This document shows, piece by piece, positions 1 to 5,659 of a DNA stretch of 16,164 nucleotides. The stretch's first letter is position 1, and each line of letters begins with the position of its first letter. The stretch spans positions 1 to 16,164 of the forward strand of contig CALBXN010000115.1 of assembly GCA_937890485.1 (NCBI GenBank), given 5' to 3'. The notes beneath the pieces are model-generated. The model was not told where the DNA came from and did not search any database. It saw nothing but the letters and a program-made list of their open reading frames with translations. Source of the stretch: an uncultured Treponema sp. GTDB lineage: Bacteria > Spirochaetota > Spirochaetia > Treponematales > Treponemataceae. The position numbers were made by a program, and so were the translations under genes.

Positions 1-1
1 T

Positions 2-397
2 GAAAGACCTCAAGTTTTAGAAGAATTAGCTACAGCTCGTGCACAAGGTGACTTATCAGAAAACGCCGACTATGATGCAGCAAGAAATAGACAAGCTATT
101 ATTGAAGCACAAATTAGAGATTTAGAATTTACATTAGGTAATATTGAAGTTGCAACTACAAGAACTTCAAAAAACAAAATCACTGCAACAAGCCAAGTTG
201 TTTTATATGATTATGATGACGAAGAAGAAGTAACTTACCAATTAGTTGGTTCAATCGGTTCTGATCCAGCAAATCATAAGATTACTACAGAATCTTCATT
301 AGGAGCAGCTTTATTAGGTAAGGAAGTTGGAGATGTAGTAGAAGTTATTTGTGGAGATGGTTCTTCATATAAAGTTGAAGTTCGTGAAATCAAATAA
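2..397 (+). CDS. greA: Transcription elongation factor GreA, 3' part (5' end outside window)
   Basis: The visible 131 residues are the C-terminal part of a GreA/GreB-family transcript cleavage factor, which enters the RNA polymerase secondary channel and rescues backtracked complexes. The N-terminal coiled coil is visible with the family signature ARAQGDLSENADYDAARNRQ; its Asp and Glu correspond to the acidic tip that helps hold the catalytic metal. The C-terminal FKBP-like domain follows, with the typical YQLVGSIGSDPANHKI and GAALLGKEVGDVVEV stretches. GreA is usually about 155-160 residues, so roughly 25 N-terminal residues are missing. Some spirochaetes carry GreA as the tail of a much longer protein, and the truncation means that cannot be excluded. 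A hairpin at 424-486 probably ends its transcript. Confidence 0.93.
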   Translation, partial: ERPQVLEELATARAQGDLSENADYDAARNRQAIIEAQIRDLEFTLGNIEVATTRTSKNKITATSQVVLYDYDDEEEVTYQLVGSIGSDPANHKITTESSLGAALLGKEVGDVVEVICGDGSSYKVEVREIK

Positions 398-423
398 TTA
401 AAAAAATTTAGGAAATAATAAAT

Positions 424-486
424 AAAAATCACTACTATAATTATAGGAGGAAAACCTATATGAAACAAATTATAGCAGTGATTTTT
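424..486 (+). terminator. Long imperfect inverted repeat; likely greA terminator overlapping the next gene's start
   Basis: The arms 424-442 and 468-486 are 19 nt each and pair with a single A/C mismatch (434 opposite 476). The right arm runs into seven T residues (482-488), as in an intrinsic terminator. The 25-nt loop holds a second small hairpin (ATAGG 443-447 with CCTAT 455-459), the AGGAGG ribosome site (445-450) and the ATG at 460. It can be read as the greA terminator, as a structure controlling translation of the 460-609 gene, or as both. Confidence 0.6.
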
Positions 487-609
487 TTAGTTTTTGTAAT
501 AGTTATTGGTATGAGTATCGTCGAAGCTAATGACCCAAATAGAATGCAAGATAGTGTTTCTATACAAGAAGAATCTGTTAGTCAAATTGAACAAGAAAAA
601 ATAATGTGA
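460..609 (+). CDS. Small exported or membrane-anchored peptide, 49 aa
   Basis: The ATG at 460 is preceded by an ideal AGGAGG (445-450) at a 9-nt spacing. The product has one Lys at position 3, then about 17 hydrophobic residues (IIAVIFLVFVIVIGMSIV), and a possible signal-peptidase site after Val-Glu-Ala at about residue 23. A short polar, Gln/Glu/Ser-rich tail of about 26 residues follows. No family is recognised. The start lies inside the loop of the 424-486 hairpin, so expression may depend on that structure. The frame closes just after a run of six A residues (596-601); one more A would extend the protein by about 15 residues, so the end could be a truncation or a sequencing error. The gene may instead be a remnant or a chance frame, but the ribosome site and signal sequence argue for a real gene. 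Confidence 0.55.
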   Translation: MKQIIAVIFLVFVIVIGMSIVEANDPNRMQDSVSIQEESVSQIEQEKIM

Positions 610-670
610 ATTTTGTGAATAATACATCTGGAATAATTTTTAAAATATGATAGTCGGATAGTCATGATAT

Positions 671-702
671 AAAACGAAAGAGGGCATGAAGCCCCCCCTT
701 TC
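671..702 (-). terminator. Probable intrinsic terminator of the leftward gene
   Basis: Read leftward, a GC-rich hairpin lies about 30 nt past the stop of the 733-1107 gene. GAAAG (676-680) pairs with CTTTC (698-702), and GGGC (682-685) pairs with GCCC (691-694), with an asymmetric internal bulge of three C residues. On the minus strand the stem is followed by a short run of T (complement of 671-674). A run of seven C residues (692-698) lies in the right arm, which is unusual in such AT-rich DNA. Confidence 0.5.
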
Positions 703-732
703 ATGTACCCAAATATAAAAGTATATCTTAAA

Positions 733-1107
733 TTATTCCCAAGTAGAACCATTCCATTTACGTCCAGAGCGTTCAGCATCCAGAGCATTTGAATAGCCTT
801 TGTTTCTTGCTTCGGTGTTCTGGTCGTAACTGTAACCAGTTGAATCGGAAGTAGAAGAAGGAGCACTTCCTCCTAAACCACCAAAGAGGATAAATAGTAT
901 TGCTAAAGGAACAATGAATGAAGTCGCCACTTGTGCAATTGATAAGAAAATGGCTTTTCCTTTTTCGCTAATTGTTAATATATAATTATCTGTTTCTGTT
1001 AATAAATACAGTTCCTTATAATTGAAATTATGTATAATACCTTCTTTTTCAATAGAACAATTACTTTTATTACATATGTAATTAGCTTCTTCTAAATACT
1101 TTTTCAT
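733..1107 (-). CDS. Small single-helix membrane protein of unknown function, 124 aa
   Basis: The ATG at 1107 begins MKKYLEEANYICNKSNCSIE. A soluble N-terminal part with two cysteines (residues 12 and 17) is followed by one clear hydrophobic segment at about residues 68-90 (SIAQVATSFIVPLAILFILF), then a Gly/Ser-rich linker and a polar tail ending in GRKWNGSTWE. The tail (Asn-Lys-Gly-Tyr-Ser-Asn-Ala-Leu-Asp-Ala-Glu) looks like a small repeat-type or binding motif, but no family is recognised. A TTG at 1173 would lengthen the frame by 22 residues; the added residues overlap the opposite-strand gene and have no better ribosome site, so the ATG is preferred. It is the only leftward gene in the window and sits 26 bp from the 5' edge of the first cassette, so it may mark the edge of the rearranged region. 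Confidence 0.6.
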   Translation of the reverse strand: MKKYLEEANYICNKSNCSIEKEGIIHNFNYKELYLLTETDNYILTISEKGKAIFLSIAQVATSFIVPLAILFILFGGLGGSAPSSTSDSTGYSYDQNTEARNKGYSNALDAERSGRKWNGSTWE

Positions 1108-1133
1108 TTTCACGGATGGATTAGAAAAATGGA

Positions 1134-2117
1134 ATGTATATAAGCAAAGATGGAACAAGAACACCAGAACCAATTCCGGGAGAAACCTTAGGAGCAGAAA
1201 AACAAGAATCTGGATTATTAAACATTATGAATGGTGAAAGTGCGCAATTATATAACACATTTAGTGACGAGCAAAAACAACAAGCACAAGCTATAATGGA
1301 ATCCGCTGGACTTGAAATGGATAAAACAGGACAATGGAATAATGCATTAGGTAAAAAAGTTGATATGACTGATGTGATGACCGTAGCCGGTGAAAAAATA
1401 GCAAATCCAATTTTTGAAACCTACTATAACAATAAAGTTGATTATGACTTAGCTACAGCATATGGACTAGACTTGAGATTTTCAGAAACTGCAATGAATA
1501 AAACAGTTCCTGAAGTATTACAAGCAAAATATTCAGGACTTGTAACACAACATATGCAAGAAACAGATTCACCAGCTGCATTGGTGAATAAATACACTTG
1601 GTCAATTTATGATAAAGATGGTATTGCAACACAATTATTCAAAATAGATGAGAATAATTCATTTTTGGATGATTTAGTTAAACAAACAGATCCTGGATTA
1701 AATTCTGTAATAAATAAATATGGTTGTAATTTTATGTCAACTATAGCAATGCCACAATTATTGACAGGTAATAATTTTAATACAAATGAAATTCAAGATT
1801 TATGGAATTATTCAACAAATCAGATATCCCCTAATGATCCAACTATGAAATGGATAAGCGCATCTAATTCTTATGTACGAGAACCAGATAAAATCGCAAA
1901 TTATCTTATGAGTAATTTAGGAAATTCTTCACTTAAATTTCAATTTGGTAAATATGGGTCGTATAATAATTATAATCATGTTGGTCAATTAATTGGCGTT
2001 CCTTATGGAAAAATTAATCCTGGACATTGGACTTTAGGAAATAATTCTCAGATTTATTATAATCCTGCCAATTCGATTGGAATACCAACTATAAAGGAAG
2101 TCTATGTTCACTATTAA
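1134..2117 (+). CDS. Cassette A: 5'-truncated modular protein with a cysteine-peptidase-like (C39/NlpC-like) C-terminal domain
   Basis: The frame encodes 327 residues with no signal peptide and no recognisable ribosome site before the ATG at 1134. It also begins mid-sequence in character, so it is probably the distal part of a larger protein. Residues 1-190 are polar and helical and resemble no family I can name. The last 140 residues suggest a papain-fold peptidase of the C39 or NlpC type: Tyr-Gly-Cys-Asn-Phe-Met-Ser with Cys198 as possible nucleophile, Pro-Gly-His-Trp with His298, and Tyr-Tyr-Asn-Pro with Asn310. That order (Cys, His, Asn) and the YGC...S motif fit such enzymes, and DUF261-like spirochaete proteins also start with a YGC motif. 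The assignment rests on motif order only. The stop overlaps the start of the SH3-tailed gene at 2104 by 14 bp, implying co-expression. It may be a silent cassette rather than an active gene. Confidence 0.6.
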   Translation: MYISKDGTRTPEPIPGETLGAEKQESGLLNIMNGESAQLYNTFSDEQKQQAQAIMESAGLEMDKTGQWNNALGKKVDMTDVMTVAGEKIANPIFETYYNNKVDYDLATAYGLDLRFSETAMNKTVPEVLQAKYSGLVTQHMQETDSPAALVNKYTWSIYDKDGIATQLFKIDENNSFLDDLVKQTDPGLNSVINKYGCNFMSTIAMPQLLTGNNFNTNEIQDLWNYSTNQISPNDPTMKWISASNSYVREPDKIANYLMSNLGNSSLKFQFGKYGSYNNYNHVGQLIGVPYGKINPGHWTLGNNSQIYYNPANSIGIPTIKEVYVHY

Positions 2118-2826
2118 TAGAAAAGTTATATTTGTTTTTTTTATAATATTCAATTTTATACAGCTTCATGCTGTTGATTTATCGTTATTAAAAGGGTCCT
2201 GGATGCCAGTTAGTTTATCAATAGATACAAATTATTCTAATAATAAATTTCATTTTGTTGATGTATCTGGATATAAAGCAAATCCATATGATTATATAGT
2301 TATTCAATATAATCATAGTCCGATAAATAATAGAACAAATTTTTTTCTTGTTTGGAATGCTCCGCATTATATTGAAAAAACAGAATGGATAGAATCTGAA
2401 AGAAAATTCATTTTGTCGTGCCGTTATTATAATTATGAGTATAACGAATATGATGATACATACGAGCTTGAAGAAGCCGATGTAATTAGTAAGTATGAAA
2501 TAATTTATATAGATGAAAATGAAATCCAACTGTGTAATTTTGATGGGCACAAAGGACTGATAAAGTATTATAGAATAGACGGTCCAGCCCGCATTACTTC
2601 TCAGAATGCCATTCTTAACGATTCTCGTGTCCGTTTGCGTGTTAAACCAAATTTGACATGTGATACATGGGCTTTATTAGATAAAGGTTTACCAGTAAAA
2701 ATAAAAGACAAATCAAAGGAAAAGTTTGAAATAGACGGCGAAAGTTGGTATTGGTATAAAGTTGATAATCCAAACTATCCAGATGGCTGGGTCTACGGAA
2801 AATATTTGGATATTGAAAATGAATAA
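2104..2826 (+). CDS. Exported SH3-tailed protein, partner of cassette A
   Basis: This 240-residue protein begins with a Sec signal peptide (hydrophobic VIFVFFIIFNFIQL, likely cut after His-Ala at about residue 24). The middle is Tyr/Asn-rich and probably beta-structured, beginning LLKGSWMPVSL, a pattern seen in small lipocalin-like proteins. The C-terminal 70 residues form a bacterial SH3 domain (SH3b type 3): VRLRVKPNL, a Lys-Gly pair before VKI, then WYWYKV and GWVYGKYLDIE. Such domains usually bind peptidoglycan or peptides in the envelope. The ribosome site AAAGGAAG (2093-2100) supports the ATG at 2104. The gene overlaps the one before it by 14 bp and the next by 8 bp. Its tail matches the tail of the protein encoded at 8951-9865, including a 26-nt identical stretch. 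By position it is a candidate immunity or accessory protein for the peptidase-like cassette; that role is inferred. Confidence 0.78.
   Translation: MFTINRKVIFVFFIIFNFIQLHAVDLSLLKGSWMPVSLSIDTNYSNNKFHFVDVSGYKANPYDYIVIQYNHSPINNRTNFFLVWNAPHYIEKTEWIESERKFILSCRYYNYEYNEYDDTYELEEADVISKYEIIYIDENEIQLCNFDGHKGLIKYYRIDGPARITSQNAILNDSRVRLRVKPNLTCDTWALLDKGLPVKIKDKSKEKFEIDGESWYWYKVDNPNYPDGWVYGKYLDIENE
2788..2813 (+). repeat. SH3-tail repeat, copy 1
   Basis: These 26 nt are identical to 9815-9840 and encode most of GWVYGKYLDI. Perfect identity at silent sites contrasts with the drifted core repeats, and the copy lies just before the joint with cassette B. Confidence 0.85.
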
Positions 2827-3496
2827 CAGCCAACAAATAGGAAACATAAAGACCTTTAATAGTTTAATGGGAGGCTTGGCAACAAATACAACATCCTTAC
2901 TAATGGGCGGAAACGCTAACTTAAACCTACTAAGTTTCAAAGGTGTTGGAATGCTCGAGTTCTCTTTTGGAAAAGATGGCATAAAGAGTAAAATCGGTAT
3001 GGGTGGAACAAATATAAGCATTCAAAACCTAGTTGGAGCCTTTGGTGGAGCAACAAACCTACATAAAAATAGCCAAATAAACAACACAGGATATGACAAA
3101 ACAGTTTTAGATGCTCTACGTTCTCAATATGGCTTTGGTGATAAAACTGCTAAAAAACAACTAGATAGCATTATTAATGGTGATACTATCTTAAAGTTTG
3201 ACGCTGCAGGAAGTGAAGTAGCCCAAAGTATAAACGAAAACGGTCAGAAAATCATACACATAAACTCAAGTCAAAACGAAGGTTTCATAGATTTAGGTCT
3301 AACTTTACAACACGAAGCCCACAGAGATGGGATTATAAGCGATAAACAAGGTCAATACATAGAAACAGTAAACGCTGTCGCTGGTCATACCAAAATGGCA
3401 CTAGCAATGACAAAGGATAGCCTATACACTAAAGAAATGCTTAATCATATATCTTCTGACACAAACTTACAAAAAGATATAAACGCTTATATGTAG
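2819..3496 (+). CDS. Cassette B, part 1: conserved core fragment of the modular protein, ended by an in-frame TAG
   Basis: The ATG at 2819 overlaps the SH3 gene stop (ATGAATAA), suggesting reinitiation by terminating ribosomes. An upstream in-frame start at 2762 would only read SH3-gene DNA in the wrong frame. The product has 225 residues. Residues 1-67 match residues about 468-531 of the protein encoded at 5660-8950, including the shared core LLSFKGVGMLEFSFGKDGIK (residues 37-56). Residues 143-164 carry the block HINSSQNEGFIDLGLTLQ, followed by His165-Glu-Ala-His-Arg-Asp. This looks like a decayed HExxH zinc-peptidase motif, with Arg where the second His would stand, and a downstream Glu-Thr...Ala-Gly-His segment resembles a third-ligand region. 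The frame stops at TAG 3494-3496 but continues open, in the same frame, for another 408 codons. No signal peptide is present, so this is a truncated core. It may be one part of a broken gene. Confidence 0.68.
   Translation: MNNSQQIGNIKTFNSLMGGLATNTTSLLMGGNANLNLLSFKGVGMLEFSFGKDGIKSKIGMGGTNISIQNLVGAFGGATNLHKNSQINNTGYDKTVLDALRSQYGFGDKTAKKQLDSIINGDTILKFDAAGSEVAQSINENGQKIIHINSSQNEGFIDLGLTLQHEAHRDGIISDKQGQYIETVNAVAGHTKMALAMTKDSLYTKEMLNHISSDTNLQKDINAYM
2903..3019 (+). repeat. Core repeat, copy in cassette B
   Basis: These 39 codons match 7136-7252. By my count 102 of 117 nt are identical. Fourteen codons differ and thirteen of those changes are silent; the only protein change is Leu versus Phe. Similarity fades gradually further upstream and stops soon after the shared Asn-Ile-Ser. 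Confidence 0.9.
3245..3310 (+). repeat. HINSSQ block, copy in cassette B
   Basis: These 22 codons encode the same residues as 5714-5779, with eight silent nucleotide differences by my count. In this copy the block leads into His-Glu-Ala-His-Arg-Asp. Confidence 0.9.
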
Positions 3497-3520
3497 GCTG
3501 CTTATACAGGGAATACAAGT

Positions 3521-4720
3521 TTGTTTGCAGGATATGTGGGTGCGAGTTATGATTCAAGTGCGGATTATTGGAGAGTAATATCAAAAAGCGACGGTACTCA
3601 TTCTATTGAGTGGGATGGTAGTCGAAACATTACTATAGAATATCAAGATAAAGATGAAAATGGTAATTGGGAAAAAATAGGAGAAGATTTCTTTAAGGAT
3701 GATACGGGTAGTATGGCTGGTTCTTTAGGGAAATTATTGGGTAAGAAGAGAGCAGAACAACTACTAGGTTCAAATATTACTAATTCAGATTTGTATGATA
3801 CTCAGACTTTAAAAGATGTATTGGGATTATCTGATGCTGATATTAGTAAGATACAACGTTCAGGAAAACTTCCCTCAAATGTTACTGAATTACAATTATA
3901 TAAGCTTATAGGTGAATCTCTTCTGAAGAATAATGGAATTACATGGAATGTAAGCAATGAAAATAATTCGGGATTTTGGGATGTAAGTGGTTTGGCTGAT
4001 AGTTCGATATACGGTAATAAACTCACATCTTTTACTTTAACTGATAATAATACAATGGGTTATATCTTATTTAATGAACTTGGTATAAATCAAAATATAA
4101 ACAATGGTATAAATAGTCATACTTATTTTGATAGATTCGTTGTTACTGCTGAATTGATAAGAGATGAACGAAGTTTTGATGCTTTTTATATGCGAAAAAC
4201 AGATCCCCAAGGAAACACTTATGATAACTTGTTTGATTCTAGAAAGTCATTGGAATCTCAAAATAGAGGTTTAGATGTAATTACATATCGTAAGTATGAT
4301 TTAAATAATAATCAAATTGGAGAAAGCTATATTACGCATGCTCAAACTTTAGACGTGTATAATACAAATCAAGAAAAAATAGATCGTAGTCAACCCTATT
4401 ATTTATTTAACGAAGGGTGGGGCCAAGGAAATAGTGTTAATTCAGATTTTTCATTAACAATTAATAGTTTAAATACTAGTGATAATTGGGTTATGACTAT
4501 ACATAATTTTTATACGATAGGAAATGGCTCCAATTATAATTGGGTAAATTCAGAAAGTTCAAATGGTTTACCAGGTGGAGCATGGGGTGTTCATTCTTCA
4601 AATTATTTAACATCAGATGGATGTTTTATCTATACAGAAGCTAATCGTATAGAGCTTCAGAAAAAATTTACAGAATGGGGATTGCATTCGAATCACCAAA
4701 TATATGGGTTATTAATATAA
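3521..4720 (+). CDS. Cassette B, part 2: variable tip with an L,D-transpeptidase-like His...Ser-Asp-Gly-Cys motif
   Basis: This stretch lies in the same frame as 2819-3496, separated only by the amber codon at 3494-3496, so the original gene probably ran 2819-4720 (about 632 residues). The residues straight after the stop (AAYTGNTSLFAGYVGASYDS) read as natural continuation. If translated alone it would start at TTG 3521, which has no good ribosome site. The last 110 residues look like an effector: a beta-rich stretch, then Gly-Val-His358, ten residues later Thr-Ser-Asp-Gly-Cys368, and a terminal helix plus WGL...IYGLLI. A His followed by Ser-x-Gly-Cys is the active-site pattern of YkuD-type L,D-transpeptidases and of DUF5675-like proteins, which suggests action on peptidoglycan. 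Only the motif supports this. The gene is followed 13 bp later by an exported partner gene. Confidence 0.6.
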   Translation: MFAGYVGASYDSSADYWRVISKSDGTHSIEWDGSRNITIEYQDKDENGNWEKIGEDFFKDDTGSMAGSLGKLLGKKRAEQLLGSNITNSDLYDTQTLKDVLGLSDADISKIQRSGKLPSNVTELQLYKLIGESLLKNNGITWNVSNENNSGFWDVSGLADSSIYGNKLTSFTLTDNNTMGYILFNELGINQNINNGINSHTYFDRFVVTAELIRDERSFDAFYMRKTDPQGNTYDNLFDSRKSLESQNRGLDVITYRKYDLNNNQIGESYITHAQTLDVYNTNQEKIDRSQPYYLFNEGWGQGNSVNSDFSLTINSLNTSDNWVMTIHNFYTIGNGSNYNWVNSESSNGLPGGAWGVHSSNYLTSDGCFIYTEANRIELQKKFTEWGLHSNHQIYGLLI

Positions 4721-4733
4721 GGAGTAATACAAT

Positions 4734-5591
4734 ATGAAAAAAATTATTTATATAATTTTATTTACAATTTTTTTTACATACAATTGTTTTTCATTTTCCA
4801 TTGAAAATTGTTATTGGATACGAACTCCAAATGATGTTATAAAAATAGGAAATAAGATTGGAATGTTATTTGGTGATACTTATCAAATTCGTGATATTAA
4901 TGATTTTATTCTTAATTCAGATGGGTGGTATAAAACAAAATTTTGTGGAATTGATATGAATATCATATTTGGTTCAAATTATTTTGCCTATTATTCAACA
5001 AATAAAGTGTATTATCCAGATTCAGTATCTAATTTTAATTATGGAAGTTCATTTTTAGCAGTTGATGAGTATGAAAAGTATATCAAAGATTCTTCAAGTT
5101 GGATTTTGAAATGCAGTACAAAAGTAAAAGTTCCTGATTATTTAGAAGAAACAGGAAAAAATGGTAAAACAATATATAATGTTTTTGATACAACTCATTT
5201 TTATTATTTTTCAGATGAAATTTTCACTCAATTATTTCGAGCAAATTCGATTCCATGGGCAACTTCAAAGGATCCTGATAAAATGATAATTGATGTGGAA
5301 TTTCTTGAAGAAACTGATTCTTTAGTTATTCTTAATGGGTTTGTTAATCCTGAAAAGAAATACCTATATAAAGCGAATAGAAGGTTAAAGAAAATAAAAA
5401 TAACTAGTCCTGAATCTGATTTTGTGTTAATTGATGATTTTGAAGATGTTGTACATTTTCACGAAATAAAATTACCTAAAAAAGTTAAAAATTTGAGTAT
5501 AGAAATTTTGGATTATTACGAAGGAAATAGATATAAGGATTTATGTGTTCAGATGTTTGGTACTAAAATTCTGTATTTGAAGATAGAATAG
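4734..5591 (+). CDS. Exported discoidin/NADase-type glycan-binding-like protein, partner of cassette B
   Basis: This 285-residue protein starts with a Sec signal peptide (MKKIIYIILFTIFFTYNCFS). The region from about residue 170 resembles the NADase-type glycan-binding (discoidin-like) domain common in treponemal and leptospiral exported proteins: FRANSIPWATS, then VILNGFVNP with KYLYKANRRLKKIKI, then FVLIDDFEDVVHFHEIKLP, and a final beta strand with YEGNRYKDLCVQMF. The N-terminal part contains several Trp/Tyr-rich strands of unknown fold. A ribosome site (AAGGAG, 4720-4725) stands about 8 nt before the ATG, and the spacing to cassette B is only 13 bp. By position it plays the part that the SH3-tailed proteins play in the other two cassettes, so a role in the envelope as an accessory or protective factor is inferred. 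The family match is from memory of the pattern. Confidence 0.7.
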   Translation: MKKIIYIILFTIFFTYNCFSFSIENCYWIRTPNDVIKIGNKIGMLFGDTYQIRDINDFILNSDGWYKTKFCGIDMNIIFGSNYFAYYSTNKVYYPDSVSNFNYGSSFLAVDEYEKYIKDSSSWILKCSTKVKVPDYLEETGKNGKTIYNVFDTTHFYYFSDEIFTQLFRANSIPWATSKDPDKMIIDVEFLEETDSLVILNGFVNPEKKYLYKANRRLKKIKITSPESDFVLIDDFEDVVHFHEIKLPKKVKNLSIEILDYYEGNRYKDLCVQMFGTKILYLKIE

Positions 5592-5659
5592 ATTACATAA
5601 GTTTTGATGATTTATCTTATAATGGTAATTACAAACAATATGAATAGGTTAGGTGATGT

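Noticed and set aside
2762..2818. An upstream in-frame start that would lengthen cassette B part 1 by 19 residues
   Set aside because: This stretch is the end of the SH3 gene read in another frame; the overlap start at 2819 explains the data better.
3494..3496. TAG reassigned to an amino acid genome-wide
   Set aside because: TAG ends at least four other well-supported genes in this window.
5591..5646. About 18 further open codons after the glycan-binding-like gene (reading DYISFDDLSYNGNYKQYE) reachable by a one-base shift
   Set aside because: The annotated end (ILYLKIE) is plausible as it stands and the extra codons could be chance; not enough to call a frameshift.
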